Assembly (NCBI GenBank): GCA_900541395.1
Contig: UQJT01000026.1
Coordinates: 1 to 36,850 of the forward strand
DNA from: an uncultured Desulfovibrio sp.
GTDB taxonomy: Bacteria; Desulfobacterota; Desulfovibrionia; Desulfovibrionales; Desulfovibrionaceae
Length of the DNA stretch: 36,850 bases
Direction: 5' to 3'
Under the pieces are notes generated by a model. The model did no database searches and was not told the origin of the DNA. It saw only the letters and a list, made by a program, of their open reading frames with translations. The translations under genes and the position numbers were made by a program. Below, piece after piece: positions 1 through 9,430 of the stretch. How positions within the stretch are numbered: position 1 is the first letter of the stretch; each line of letters starts with the position of its first letter.

Positions 1-2809
1 GGGCGGACGCTTCCGGCACAAAAACGGGGTGGGGTCCGGGGGGCGGACGCCGGGCCGGATCGGGCAGCAGGATGCACCGTTCCACATAATTTTTCAGCTC
101 GCGCACGTTGCCCGGCCAGTCGTGGGCCGTCAACGCCGCCCGCTCCGCCTCGTCGAAGGGCCGCACCGCCACGCGATGGCGTTCCGCAAAGAAACGCAGA
201 AAGTGCTCGGCTAAAAAAAGCACGTCCTCCGGCCGTTCGCGCAGGGGCGGCACGCGCAGGGGCACCACGCTGAGGCGGTAGTACAGGTCCTCGCGGAAGC
301 GCCCCGCCCGCACCTCGGCCTCCAGATCGCGGTTGGTGGCCGCCACCAGACGAAAATCCGAGGTCAGCGTGCGCGTGCCCCCCACGCGCAAAAAGCGCTT
401 TTCCTGCAACACCCGCAGCAGTTTGACCTGGAGGCGGGGCGGGATGTCGCCCGCCTCGTCGATGAACAGCGTGCCCTTATCCGCCAGTTCGAACAATCCG
501 CGTTTCTGATAGCGGGCCCCGGTGAAGCTGCCCTTTTCGTGCCCGTAGAACTCGCTTTCAAACAATTCGTCCGGCGTGCTGGCCAGGTTGACGCCGACGA
601 ACTCCCCGCTCCGGCCGCTGCGCTCGTGCAGCCGCCGGGCGACAAGCTCCTTGCCCACCCCCGACTCGCCCAGGATGAGCACCGTGGTGTCGCGCGCCGC
701 GACCATGTCCACCTGGCGCAAGAGGTCGCGCATGCAGCGCGCCCGGAACAGGATGGCGGTCTCGGACGGCCCCGGACCGTGCCCGGCCGCCGAAGCCGCG
801 CTGCGTATCCGATCCTCCCAGGCCGAGCTGCGCCGCAGGTGGATGCTGATTTCGGCGGCCAGATAATGCTCCAGCAGCGAAAACAGTTCCTCGCTCAGGG
901 CCGAGGCCATGCGGGCCCGCATGCCTCCTTCCAGGCACACCACATACCGCCCCTGCTCCTCGGCGTCGGCCACCACGGCCAGCAGCGCGGGCGTTTTGAC
1001 GGCGTCCGTCTGCGCGCCGGACGGGCGAAGCACGGCGCGGCCCCGCCGCAGGGCCTCGCGCGCGGCGTCCTCCCGCCGGGAGGCGGCATCGCGGTCGACG
1101 ACGACCGGCCCCGCGTCCGCCACCAGACGCGGCTCCCCGTCCTCCGCCCGGAACACGCCGCCGCGCTCCGCGCCGAAGGTGGCGAGCAGGGCGTAGAGCA
1201 GACTGCGGAAAAAGGCTTCGTCCGTTTCCCAGGCGTATTGCTGGCGCATGGCCTGGAACAACTCGCGCAGCACGGCGCTTTCGCCGTCCTTCGGCCGTTC
1301 GGCGGGGTGTCCGTCGCGCAGAGCGTTCATGTCGTCCGGCCAGGGCGGTTGCCCGCAATGGCTGTGAATCGCCCATGCCTCGGCCGCCGCCGCGCCCGCC
1401 CGCGCGCCGTCGCCCCGCGCCCGATACAGGCGGGCCAGCAGAATCTGGGTCTTGGCGATTTCCACGGAGGCCGAACAGGCGCGGAACACGGCCAGGCTTT
1501 CCAGCGCGCGCTCCAGGGCCGCCTCGTCCCGGCCGCCCCGTTCCTCGGCCGTCTTTTCGGCCGAAACCCGCAGGCCCACCCCGTGCAGAAGGCGCGAGGG
1601 CGAGGCCAGGCAGCATTCCAACTCCTGGTCCAGACTGCGCTCGCCGGGGGGATCGAATCCGGCCCGTTCGTACGCCGCCAGCAATTCGAGCACAAAGGGC
1701 GCGGAAATGTAGTTGCTGTGGGTCAGGCCCTTGTCCTGGGCCTTTTTCTGCCAGATGGTGTAGCAGACGTAGGAAGCCCGATCCCGTCCCCGCAGATGGT
1801 GATAATAGGCCAGCACGCGGGAGGCCAGGACGTCGGCGTACGTCAGGGCGGGCCGGGCGCGCATGCCCAGAATGCCGTCGATGTGCTCGAAGGCCTCGTC
1901 CTCGTGGCCGCCCAGCAGACAGGCCAGGGCCAGAATGGCGCGCAGGCTGCTCATGTCCAGCCATTGCTCGCGCTTTCGGGAACGCTCGATGGCCAGATGA
2001 AGCATGTTGACGGCCACGTCGTATTCCCCCAGATGGACGGCGCTCAGGGCGGCGTAGGAATACAACATGCGTTCGTAGTTGAAGTTGAGGGCGTTGTCCG
2101 GCATGTACATGGCGGAATAGGCACAGTTGATGGCGCGGGTGAACTTGCCCTCCACAAAATAGTAAAAGCAGATCATGCCCGACGAATGCAGGAGAATGTC
2201 GCTGTCCCCCAGGGCGTTGACGGTATTGATGCCGCGCCGCATGACCTGGTGGTGGAAAAGGGCCTTGCGCCGGGAACGGCCGTTGATGTTCAGGGTGCCG
2301 ATGGCGAGGTCGAGCAGTCCCAGGGAGCGCGTGTCGCCCAGAACGAACGCCAGGGCGCGCAACTTGTAGTACAGGGGGGCGGCATCCCGTGCCCTCCAGG
2401 GAAAATGCAGCATCTCCTGTTGCAACTCCAGACCGGCGTTGAGGACGCGGGCGCACACCTCGCGCCGGTCCGTCGGCACGCGCGCCTTGCGCAGCCAGTG
2501 GGCCAGCGCCGCGTAGGCGCAACGGGCGGCCATCAGCAGGTCGTCGCGCACCAGGGAACGCAGACAGGCCAGACCCGCTTCCAGAAATTCCGGAAAGCGC
2601 CCCTGATCGTAATGCCGCAGCGCGTCGGCCAGCGTGCCGGGCGCGCCGAACTCAACATCCGGCACCGGCGCGGGCGCGGCACCGGCCAGCCGGGGCGCGT
2701 CCGCCTCGGCCACGCCCAGCAGCCGGGCCAGCGTGGCCCCATCGCACTCCACGTCCACCGCGTCCAGGACGCGGGCGGCCGCCGCCCTCAGCAAAGTCCA
2801 ATCCCGCAT
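1..2809 (-). CDS. sigma54-dependent transcriptional activator (bEBP), 3' end cut by window edge
   Basis: This is a bacterial enhancer-binding protein that would use ATP to open sigma54-RNA polymerase complexes. The frame runs from ATG at 2809 ([13 protein letters not shown]) and is still open at base 1, so about 936 residues are visible and the C-terminal DNA-binding helix-turn-helix is probably missing. Residues 1 to about 600 are helical and repeat-like without a clear family (TPR-like by composition), and a GAF-like stretch may follow. The AAA+ domain is clear: Walker A GESGVGKE near 711-718, the sigma54-contact loop GSFTGA (a common variant of GAFTGA) near 756, Walker B LFIDEAGD near 774, and VAATNRDL near 820. 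It is divergent from the TRAP transporter cluster at 3090, whose upstream region carries a -24/-12 promoter, so that cluster is its likely target. The inducer is unknown. The family call is firm; the N-terminal domain assignment is not. Confidence 0.93.
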   Translation of the reverse strand, partial: MRDWTLLRAAAARVLDAVDVECDGATLARLLGVAEADAPRLAGAAPAPVPDVEFGAPGTLADALRHYDQGRFPEFLEAGLACLRSLVRDDLLMAARCAYAALAHWLRKARVPTDRREVCARVLNAGLELQQEMLHFPWRARDAAPLYYKLRALAFVLGDTRSLGLLDLAIGTLNINGRSRRKALFHHQVMRRGINTVNALGDSDILLHSSGMICFYYFVEGKFTRAINCAYSAMYMPDNALNFNYERMLYSYAALSAVHLGEYDVAVNMLHLAIERSRKREQWLDMSSLRAILALACLLGGHEDEAFEHIDGILGMRARPALTYADVLASRVLAYYHHLRGRDRASYVCYTIWQKKAQDKGLTHSNYISAPFVLELLAAYERAGFDPPGERSLDQELECCLASPSRLLHGVGLRVSAEKTAEERGGRDEAALERALESLAVFRACSASVEIAKTQILLARLYRARGDGARAGAAAAEAWAIHSHCGQPPWPDDMNALRDGHPAERPKDGESAVLRELFQAMRQQYAWETDEAFFRSLLYALLATFGAERGGVFRAEDGEPRLVADAGPVVVDRDAASRREDAAREALRRGRAVLRPSGAQTDAVKTPALLAVVADAEEQGRYVVCLEGGMRARMASALSEELFSLLEHYLAAEISIHLRRSSAWEDRIRSAASAAGHGPGPSETAILFRARCMRDLLRQVDMVAARDTTVLILGESGVGKELVARRLHERSGRSGEFVGVNLASTPDELFESEFYGHEKGSFTGARYQKRGLFELADKGTLFIDEAGDIPPRLQVKLLRVLQEKRFLRVGGTRTLTSDFRLVAATNRDLEAEVRAGRFREDLYYRLSVVPLRVPPLRERPEDVLFLAEHFLRFFAERHRVAVRPFDEAERAALTAHDWPGNVRELKNYVERCILLPDPARRPPPGPHPVFVPEASA

Positions 2810-2830
2810 ATCTTCCGCCTTCGGACTTCA

Positions 2831-2891
2831 TGTCCAATATTCTGACACTTCGGAATGTTCAAATTTTTAACACATATCCGCCTAATGGACA
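2831..2891. promoter_or_regulatory. possible upstream activator sites (TGTCCA ... TGGACA)
   Basis: The divergent gap holds TGTCCA at 2831-2836, TGACA at 2843-2847 and TGGACA at 2886-2891. The outer pair is a perfect 6-bp inverted repeat across about 50 bp. It lies 75-135 bp upstream of the -24 element, a usual distance for enhancer sites of sigma54 activators. The match is short and could be chance. Confidence 0.22.
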
Positions 2892-2964
2892 ATAACGCGA
2901 TTCCTTTACGGGATTATCGAAGACAATTTCTTGTTTTTACTAAAAAAACGGTATGCTTTCTCGT

Positions 2965-2980
2965 TGGTATGGCCCTTGCA
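2965..2980 (+). promoter_or_regulatory. sigma54 (-24/-12) promoter of the TRAP cluster
   Basis: The sequence TGGTATG-GCCC-TTGCA matches the sigma54 consensus TGGCACG-N4-TTGCA with the invariant GG at 2966-2967 and GC at 2978-2979 at the correct spacing. Transcription would start near 2991, giving a leader of about 100 bases before the TRAP permease ATG at 3090. The divergent neighbour encodes a sigma54 activator, which independently supports the call. Confidence 0.8.
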
Positions 2981-3089
2981 GAAATAATCCCGCGCGGAAC
3001 ATACGCTCCGTCAGTCCGGCAACAAAGCCGCCGCGCGGAACTTCCGCCCGCCCATGCCGTTTCGGCCCCGCAACGCAAGGAGTACCCGA

Positions 3090-4991
3090 ATGAGCCGGTT
3101 CCACCCCTCCCTCTGGCAACGCTACTGCGACGCAACGCAATGGTTGGTGAACAAGGCCTTTGTTCTGGCCGGATGCTGCCTGGTGCTCATGGTCGTCCCC
3201 GTGGTCGCGGACGTCGCGCTACGCACGGTATCGCACCACACCATACCCGGCACCATCGAAATCGAAGAGCTTCTTCTCCTGCTGGTGGTGTTCCTGTCCC
3301 TGGCCTGGCCGCAACTGCGGGAAGAGCATATCGACGTGGACCTCGTGTATCCGCATCTGCCCGGCGCGGTGCAACGCGGACTTTCCGTGTTTCATTGGAG
3401 TCTGTGCTCCCTGCTGATCGCGGTCATGGCCTGGGAGGTGTTCCACAACGCCCTGGACAAAATGAGGGTGGGCGAGTTCACCGCCGAACTGTACGTCGCC
3501 ACCGGCCCCTTTTATCTGGTGGCGGCCGCGGGCCTGGCGCTGGTCTTTCTGGCCCTGATCCGCAGCCTGGGCAACGCCGTGAAGACCTGCCTGACGCATG
3601 GCCGGCCGTTGGCGGCCCTGGTCGCGTTCGCGGCCGCGGCCCTGGTCGCGGCCCTGCCCTGGCTGCTGGAGGACAGTGAACTCTCGTGGGATTTTCTGGC
3701 CGCCGGGGCCTACGCCTCCCTGATTCTGGTGGTGCTGCTCCTGCTGCGCATGCCCATCGGCTACTGTATGTCGCTGGTGGGCGTGGTCGGCCTCATGGTC
3801 ATCAACCCCGATCACCTCGCCCCCCTGTCCATGATGGGCATAGGCGCGCCGCACACCGCCATGTCATACACCATGTCGGTCATTCCCATGTTCATCCTCA
3901 TGGGCGAACTGGCCCTGTACGCGGGCATCAGCAAAGACCTGTTCGGTTCGGCCTCGCTGTGGCTGGGCAGGCTGCCCGGCGGCCTGGCCATCGCCAGCGT
4001 GGCCGGATGCGCGGGTTTCGCGGCCATTTGCGGCGACTCGCTGGCCACCGCCATGACCATGAGTTCCGTGGCCCTGCCGGAAATGCAGAAGCGCGGCTAC
4101 AACAACGGCCTGGCCTGCGCCACCCTGGCCGCCGGCGGCACCCTGGGCATCCTCATCCCGCCCAGCGTGGGCTTCATCATGTACGCCATCATCACCGAGG
4201 AATCGCTGGGCAAGCTGTTCGTGGCCGGGGTGGTGCCGGGCCTTCTGCTGGCCCTGCTGTTCTGCTTCGGCGTCTACGCCCTGGCCCGCCTGCGCCCCGA
4301 CCTGGCCCCGCGCGGCGAAGCCCATTCCCTCAGGGAAAAAGTCGCCTCGCTGTGGGGGGTCGTCCCCATGGTGGCCCTGGTCCTGCTGGTGCTGGGCGGC
4401 ATCCTGATGGGATTTTTCAGCCCCACTGAAGGCGGCGCCGTGGGCGCGGCGGGCACCTTCCTCTACGCCGTCGCCACCCGCAAGCTGACCCGCGAAAACT
4501 TTTTCCACGCCGTGCGCAGCACGGTCGCCATGACCACCAAGCTCATGCTCATCCTCATCGGCGTCAACCTGCTGGGCTATTTTCTGGCCGCCACCCGCAT
4601 CCCCTTTGAACTTGCCGACGTCATTCTGGGCGTCACCGACAACAAGTATCTGGTGTTCACGCTCATCGTCCTGCTGTACGTGGCCCTGGGCTGCATGCTC
4701 AACGTGGTGCCCATGATTCTGCTCACCCTGCCCGCCATCTTTCCCACCGTGCTGGCCCTGGGCTTCGACCCCGTCTGGTTCGGCGTGGTGACCGTCATCT
4801 TGATGGAAATGGGCCAGATCACCCCGCCCATGGGGCTGGTGGTGTTCGCCATCGCGGGCATGCCCGACGGCGCGCCCATGGCCCTTATCTTCAAGTACGT
4901 GGCCCTGTTTGTCCTGGGCATGTTCGCGCTGGTCATCCTGCTCACCGTGTTTCCGTCCATAGCCCTGTTCCTGCCCAACCTTCTTTTTTAG
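3090..4991 (+). CDS. TRAP transporter, fused small (DctQ) and large (DctM) permease
   Basis: This is the membrane part of a tripartite ATP-independent periplasmic transporter, which couples an ion gradient to uptake of a solute delivered by a binding protein. The ATG at 3090 is preferred because AAGGAG sits at 3077-3082; a longer in-frame start at 3054 lacks a ribosome site. The 633-residue product has a DctQ-like four-helix region (about 15-175, with EIEELLLLLVVFLSLAW typical of the family) followed by a DctM-like multi-helix region from about 205 to the end, including the conserved stretch GDSLATAMTMSSVALPEM and repeated PPS/PPM helix breaks. Separate DctQ and DctM proteins are common, and the fused form is a recognised variant. 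The binding protein gene follows after 32 bp. Expression is probably sigma54-dependent. The substrate cannot be read from the permease. Confidence 0.93.
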   Translation: MSRFHPSLWQRYCDATQWLVNKAFVLAGCCLVLMVVPVVADVALRTVSHHTIPGTIEIEELLLLLVVFLSLAWPQLREEHIDVDLVYPHLPGAVQRGLSVFHWSLCSLLIAVMAWEVFHNALDKMRVGEFTAELYVATGPFYLVAAAGLALVFLALIRSLGNAVKTCLTHGRPLAALVAFAAAALVAALPWLLEDSELSWDFLAAGAYASLILVVLLLLRMPIGYCMSLVGVVGLMVINPDHLAPLSMMGIGAPHTAMSYTMSVIPMFILMGELALYAGISKDLFGSASLWLGRLPGGLAIASVAGCAGFAAICGDSLATAMTMSSVALPEMQKRGYNNGLACATLAAGGTLGILIPPSVGFIMYAIITEESLGKLFVAGVVPGLLLALLFCFGVYALARLRPDLAPRGEAHSLREKVASLWGVVPMVALVLLVLGGILMGFFSPTEGGAVGAAGTFLYAVATRKLTRENFFHAVRSTVAMTTKLMLILIGVNLLGYFLAATRIPFELADVILGVTDNKYLVFTLIVLLYVALGCMLNVVPMILLTLPAIFPTVLALGFDPVWFGVVTVILMEMGQITPPMGLVVFAIAGMPDGAPMALIFKYVALFVLGMFALVILLTVFPSIALFLPNLLF

Positions 4992-5023
4992 GACGATTTA
5001 ACTTCAGCAACAAGGAGAGTTTC

Positions 5024-6088
5024 ATGAAATTCCGCAACATGGCGACGCTGGCGCTGTGCGGTGTTCTGTCCCTCGCCGCCTCCCCCGTCCTGGCGGCCAA
5101 GGAAAGGCCCGTTCGCCTGACCATGACCACCCAGTACATGGATCGGCATCCCATCGTTCAAAAAGTGTTCAAGCCCTGGATCGAGGAAGTCAAAAAACGG
5201 ACCGGCGGCCGGGTTCTCATCACCCTGTACAACCCCAACACGCTGTGTCCCGAAGGCGAAATTCTGGACGCCGTGCTCAAGGGACAGGTGGACATCGGTC
5301 AGCATTTCTGCGCCCGCAACCCCGGCCGCATGCCGCTGAACACGGTCATCGGCAAAATTCCCATGACCGTTTCTTCCTGTCAGGCGGGCGCTCTGGGCTA
5401 CTGGAACCTGTGGCACGATTCGCCCGAACTTCAGGCCGAATATAAGGGCCTGCACGTGCTGGGCCTGCACACCACCGCCGCCTGCCAGGTGCACACCAAG
5501 AACAAACCCGTCGCCACCCTGGACGATCTCGCCTCCCTGCGGCTGCTGGGCGCCAGCAAAGACACCATGGTCATCATCAACGCCCTGGGCCTCAACGGCA
5601 TCATGCAGCCCATGACCGACATGTATCTGGCCATGTCGCGCAACATGGGCGACGCCGCCATGGTGCCCGTGGCCACCCTGCGCTCGTACAAGATCAACGA
5701 ATCCACCAAACATACCCTGCTGTTCCACGGCATTATGGGTTCATGCTGGTTCGCCATGAACGAGGCCAAATGGAACAGCCTGCCCCCGGACGTTCAGCAG
5801 GTGCTGACCGAAACCACCGGCGAGGCCATCAGTATGGCCCTGGGCCGGGCCCTGGACGACGGCGAAAAGGAAGACCGCGTTCTGCTGGAAAAAGAAGGGC
5901 ACACCTTCTCGGACCTGGCCCCGGACGAACGGATGCGCTGGCGCGAACGGATTCAGCCCGCCCTCAAGGCCTCGTGGCTGGAGGAGATTGAAAAGTCCGG
6001 CCTGGCCGATCCCGACGCGCTGTACGCCAAGGCGACGGAGGCCATGGAACGGGCCGAAACCGCCCTCACCGGCAAACAGGGCGGCTAG
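5024..6088 (+). CDS. TRAP transporter solute-binding protein (DctP family)
   Basis: This is the periplasmic receptor that binds the substrate and hands it to the QM permease encoded just upstream. The 354-residue protein starts with a signal peptide (MKFRNMATLALCGVLSLAAS, cleavage near VLAA-KE), and the ATG has a good AAGGAG site at 5011-5016. The DctP-family pattern is visible in the order of blocks around LDDLASLRLLGASKD and the following segment leading to MGDAAMVPVATLRSYK. By eye, the basic residue that most DctP proteins place just before the PGS/GAS-like turn (usual form KIR), which pairs with a carboxylate in characterised members, is not at that position here (LRLL). The ligand may therefore not be a typical C4-dicarboxylate. 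That point is inference from a manual alignment. Confidence 0.9.
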   Translation: MKFRNMATLALCGVLSLAASPVLAAKERPVRLTMTTQYMDRHPIVQKVFKPWIEEVKKRTGGRVLITLYNPNTLCPEGEILDAVLKGQVDIGQHFCARNPGRMPLNTVIGKIPMTVSSCQAGALGYWNLWHDSPELQAEYKGLHVLGLHTTAACQVHTKNKPVATLDDLASLRLLGASKDTMVIINALGLNGIMQPMTDMYLAMSRNMGDAAMVPVATLRSYKINESTKHTLLFHGIMGSCWFAMNEAKWNSLPPDVQQVLTETTGEAISMALGRALDDGEKEDRVLLEKEGHTFSDLAPDERMRWRERIQPALKASWLEEIEKSGLADPDALYAKATEAMERAETALTGKQGG

Positions 6089-6131
6089 CGGCGCCATTCC
6101 CCGACAGGTTCCAACCACGGAAAGGTTCCCC

Positions 6132-7451
6132 ATGTCCGAGCTTCCCACTTCCGTCCGCGCCCCCTTCACGCCCCACGCGCGGCTCGGCGTTCCGTCCAGG
6201 GCGTGGCCGGTGTTCGCCATCATCGCGCCGGTTTACGTGTGCACCATGTTCTACCGCATGGCCCCGACCGTGCTGGCCCTGGACATCGCGGCCGATCTGG
6301 GCCTGGTCGCGGCCGACATGGCCATGCTGAGCGGCGCGACCATGCTGGGCTACGGCCTCATGCAGCTTCCCTCCGGCCTGCTGTCCGACGCGTGGGGCGG
6401 CCGGAAAACCCTGAGCCTGTTCACCCTGCTCGTGGGACTTTCCACCGTGTGGTTCAGCCGGAGCGACACCTTCGCCGGAGTGACGGCGGCGCGCTTCCTC
6501 ACCGGTCTGGGCGTGGCGGCCACCGTTCCCTGTCTGGCCATCCTGGCCCGCTGGTTCCCCGCCTCGCTGTACGGACGCGTTTCCAGCCTCATGTTCGCGG
6601 GCGGCACCTGCGGCACCCTGCTGGCTTCCGCCCCTCTGGTGGCGGCCAGCGGCCTGGCGGGCTGGCGCGGGACCATGCTGGTCTGCGGCCTGTTTTCTCT
6701 GTGTCTGGCCGCGCTGGTATGGCTGGGCGTGCGGGACGAGCCGGAGTCCACGGCCTCCCGCTCCGCGAACGGCGGAGGCGACGAGGCCGGACGCGCGCGG
6801 AGCGTCGGGGTCGGGCCGCGCGAACTGGCCGCCGGTCTGAAACAGGTGCTGACCACCCGCGCCTTCTGGCCGCTGTGCGTCGGGTATTCCTGCCTGCTGC
6901 TCGTCTACTTCAGCTTTGCCGGGCTGTGGTGGGGCCCCTGGCTCATCCAGGGCTGCGGCCTGGACAAAGCCCAGGCGGGCGCGGTGCTGTTCATCGGCAC
7001 CCTGGCTTCGGTCCCGGCCATGCCGCTGCTGGCGACCCTTTCCGACAAACTGCGTTCGCGCCGGGCGGTGCTGGTTCCGTGCGCCGCCGTCGCCCTCGCC
7101 GCCATGGCAGCGATGACCCTGACCACAGGCCGTCTGGGTCTGGTTCCCCTGGCCGCGCTGGCCGTGGCCTTCACCTCGGCCTGCGGCCTGAGCGCCGTGG
7201 CGCTGGCGTCGGGCAAGGAACTCTTTCCCCTGCGCATGGTGGGCACCGCCACGGGCTGTCTGAACACCATCCCCGCCCTGGCCGCGGCTCTGCACCAGAA
7301 ACTGTTCGGCGCGGTTCTGGGCTGGCGGCTGACGGAACGCGGGGGCGATTACGGCGCGGCTTACGGCGACGCCATGGGCGTCAACCTGGCCTTCCTGGCT
7401 CTGGCCCTGGTCGCCTTCCTCCTCATCAGGGAGTCGTACCCCAGGGATTGA
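6132..7451 (+). CDS. MFS transporter
   Basis: A 439-residue major facilitator superfamily permease with about 12 hydrophobic segments and a charged central loop near residues 205-235. The N-half loop between helices 2 and 3 carries the MFS signature form (GLLSDAWGGRKTLSLF, cf. GxLxDRxGRR). The start at 6132 follows GGAAAGG at 6119-6125. It lies 43 bp after the TRAP binding protein and before the sulfatase-like gene, so it probably belongs to the same sigma54-controlled transcript. It may export a product of hydrolysis or import a related compound; the sequence does not decide this. Resemblance to the nitrate/hexose-phosphate style of MFS is only general. Confidence 0.88.
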   Translation: MSELPTSVRAPFTPHARLGVPSRAWPVFAIIAPVYVCTMFYRMAPTVLALDIAADLGLVAADMAMLSGATMLGYGLMQLPSGLLSDAWGGRKTLSLFTLLVGLSTVWFSRSDTFAGVTAARFLTGLGVAATVPCLAILARWFPASLYGRVSSLMFAGGTCGTLLASAPLVAASGLAGWRGTMLVCGLFSLCLAALVWLGVRDEPESTASRSANGGGDEAGRARSVGVGPRELAAGLKQVLTTRAFWPLCVGYSCLLLVYFSFAGLWWGPWLIQGCGLDKAQAGAVLFIGTLASVPAMPLLATLSDKLRSRRAVLVPCAAVALAAMAAMTLTTGRLGLVPLAALAVAFTSACGLSAVALASGKELFPLRMVGTATGCLNTIPALAAALHQKLFGAVLGWRLTERGGDYGAAYGDAMGVNLAFLALALVAFLLIRESYPRD

Positions 7452-7474
7452 TCCGACCAACCCGCTTACGCCCT

Positions 7475-7492
7475 CCGGGGAACGTTCCCCGG
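7475..7492. repeat. 18-bp perfect palindrome in MFS-sulfatase gap
   Basis: CCGGGGAACGTTCCCCGG is perfectly self-complementary and is followed by ACCCCGTCC. The same form (CCGGGG ... CCCCGG then ACCCCG) recurs in the gap before aroE, and a looser version occurs between leuA and leuC. It sits in the 107-bp gap before the sulfatase-like gene. It may be a dispersed intergenic element or an mRNA processing hairpin. There is no T-run, so it is not an ordinary terminator. Confidence 0.6.
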
Positions 7493-7558
7493 ACCCCGTC
7501 CGAGGCCGCGCGGCCGACGGACTCTCATCCCCTTCACTTCAACCCGGCGAGGAACATC

Positions 7559-9190
7559 ATGCTCAAAAACGCCATCGTCGTCATGTTCGACAGTTTGCAG
7601 TACAACTACCTGGGCTGCTACGGCAACGACTGGATAAAAACCCCCAACATGGATCGCCTGGCCCGCGAGGGCGCGCTGTTTGAAAACGCCTACACCGAGG
7701 GCCTGCCCACGGTGCCCTGCCGCCGGGCCATGCACACCGGCCGCTTCACCCTGCCCGTGTCGGGCTGGGTGGGGCTGTCCGCGCAGGACACCACCATCGC
7801 CGACCTGTGCTGGGGCCGCCCCATCGACACCGCTCTGATCTTCGACTGCCCCATGTACCGCCTGCCCAAATTCGGTTACACGCGCGGCTTCGACAAGGTG
7901 TGGTTCACCCACGGCCACGAGGCCGACGACTATTTCTACGAGAGCGATCCGCTCCTCCATTATGATCCCCGCGACTACGTGGATCAGGAAAGCTACGACG
8001 CCTATGTGGCCAAGACCAGCGAAAAAGCGGCGCAGTACACCATGAACGAGGTGACCAACTACCTGCGCCAGCGCCAGCACTGGCGCGGCGAACAGGACCG
8101 CTACGTCACCCGCACCTTCAAAAAAGCCGTGGAATACCTGGAAAACGTGGACCGCACCAAGCAGTTCTACCTGTGGGTGGACAGCTTCGACCCGCACGAG
8201 CCCTGGGATCCGCCCTCCGTGTACAAAATCGACGCCAACGGCAATTACGATCCGGACATGAAGTGCCCCTACGATCCGGACTATACGGGCAAAGACGTGT
8301 TTCTGCCCTTCTCCACCGTGGTGGACGGCGTGTTCACGGAAGAGCAACTGCGACACGTGCGTATGCTTTACGCCGAACTTATCACCCTGTGCGACAAGCA
8401 ATTCGGCCTGTTCCTCGACGCGGTGCGCCGCCTGGGGCTGGAGGAAAACACCCTGCTGATCATGGTGGCCGACCACGGGGAACCCATGGGCAACGGCGAA
8501 TGGGGACACGGCATCATGCGCAAGACGCGGCCCTGGCCTTACGAGGAACTGGCCCATATTCCGTTCATCGTGCGCGGCCCCGGCATCGCCCCCGGTCAGC
8601 GCATCAAAGCCTTCGTGCAGAGCGTGGACGTGGCCCCCACGGTGTGCGAGTGGCTGGGCATCGGCGTGCATCCCGACATGCAGGGCAAAAGCCTGCTGCC
8701 CGTGCTGCGCGGCGAAACGGACAAGGTCCACGAATTCGGCATCGCGGGCTACCACGGCTATTCCTGGGCCATCTATACGGAGGACTGGAGCTACATCCAC
8801 TGGGTCAAGACGGAGGGCGCCGACCGCATGGGCAAGGATTTCTACGCGGCCAGCGTGGATTCCTCGCACCTGCGCGCGGTGGGCGGCAAGGGCATGTTCG
8901 ACGGCATCGTCAAGGCCTACGCCGAAATCGAACAGCAGGGCAAGGCCGGAAACGACACCCTGAACGGCAACACCGCCCAGGAACAGTACAAGGATGCCGC
9001 CACCCTGGACGGCGAGGCTCAGTGGACCTGCACGCCGGGCAGCCTGGCCGAGGTGCCGGAAACGGACGAACTGTACGACCGCCGCGCCGACCCCTTCCAA
9101 CTGCGCAACGTCATCGCGGAGCATCCCGACGTGGCCCGCAAACTGCTCCTGAAGCTGCGGGACGCCATGGACGATTTGAAGGCGTCGTGA
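7559..9190 (+). CDS. sulfatase-fold hydrolase with Thr at the formylglycine position
   Basis: This 543-residue protein belongs to the alkaline phosphatase/sulfatase superfamily. Family landmarks are present in order: IVVMFDSLQYNYLGCYGN at the N-terminus (metal Asp11, with Ser12 where a second Asp is usual), a TPNMDRLAREG segment, the active-site block ending in HTGR at 59-62, FDPHEPW with His213, and a DHGE motif (Asp305, His306) followed by GEWGHG and PYEELAHIPFIVRGPG. In the canonical sulfatase signature C/S-x-P-x-R, the first residue becomes formylglycine. Here the block reads T51-V-P-C-R, so the nucleophile position is Thr and a Cys follows the Pro. The start follows GAGGAA at 7549-7554. 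There is no signal peptide, so it is cytoplasmic and would act after uptake by the linked TRAP or MFS transporter. It could be a sulfatase variant, a phosphodiesterase/phosphonate-ester hydrolase, or a transferase. Confidence 0.88.
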   Translation: MLKNAIVVMFDSLQYNYLGCYGNDWIKTPNMDRLAREGALFENAYTEGLPTVPCRRAMHTGRFTLPVSGWVGLSAQDTTIADLCWGRPIDTALIFDCPMYRLPKFGYTRGFDKVWFTHGHEADDYFYESDPLLHYDPRDYVDQESYDAYVAKTSEKAAQYTMNEVTNYLRQRQHWRGEQDRYVTRTFKKAVEYLENVDRTKQFYLWVDSFDPHEPWDPPSVYKIDANGNYDPDMKCPYDPDYTGKDVFLPFSTVVDGVFTEEQLRHVRMLYAELITLCDKQFGLFLDAVRRLGLEENTLLIMVADHGEPMGNGEWGHGIMRKTRPWPYEELAHIPFIVRGPGIAPGQRIKAFVQSVDVAPTVCEWLGIGVHPDMQGKSLLPVLRGETDKVHEFGIAGYHGYSWAIYTEDWSYIHWVKTEGADRMGKDFYAASVDSSHLRAVGGKGMFDGIVKAYAEIEQQGKAGNDTLNGNTAQEQYKDAATLDGEAQWTCTPGSLAEVPETDELYDRRADPFQLRNVIAEHPDVARKLLLKLRDAMDDLKAS

Positions 9191-9295
9191 GCCCGTCCTG
9201 AGGACACCGAGGCGGAGGAGGCCGGAGTCGTCCGGCGTCAGGCGTCGAGCGGCTCCCGCTTCCCCCGATCCCCCGCCGCCCTTGGACGGACCAGG

Positions 9296-9324
9296 GGAAG
9301 CGGAGAGCGACGCGCTCCGCTTCC
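9296..9324. other. hairpin in the 240-bp convergent gap
   Basis: A 10-bp perfect stem (GGAAGCGGAG at 9296-9305, CTCCGCTTCC at 9315-9324) lies between the sulfatase-like gene and the convergent GrpB-family gene. It lacks a T-run but is positioned to end or protect both transcripts. Nothing else was recognised in 9191-9430. Confidence 0.45.
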
Positions 9325-9430
9325 GGGCGGGGAAAGGTGCGGCTGGCCGGACGTTCTGCCGGGCGGGCGTCGAAGGGAGGGGACGAAAGGTCTTTCTACG
9401 GACTCTCCCGGCGGACCCGGTGGGCGGGGG

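Noticed and set aside
539..2845. 768-codon plus-strand frame opposite the sigma54 activator
   Set aside because: It is a GC-rich shadow: the minus-strand frame has all AAA+ motifs, while the plus-strand translation has low-complexity His/Gln/Gly-rich sequence without domains.
7466..9124. 552-codon minus-strand frame opposite the sulfatase-like gene
   Set aside because: Antisense shadow of a clearly recognised protein; there is no start signal and no family features.
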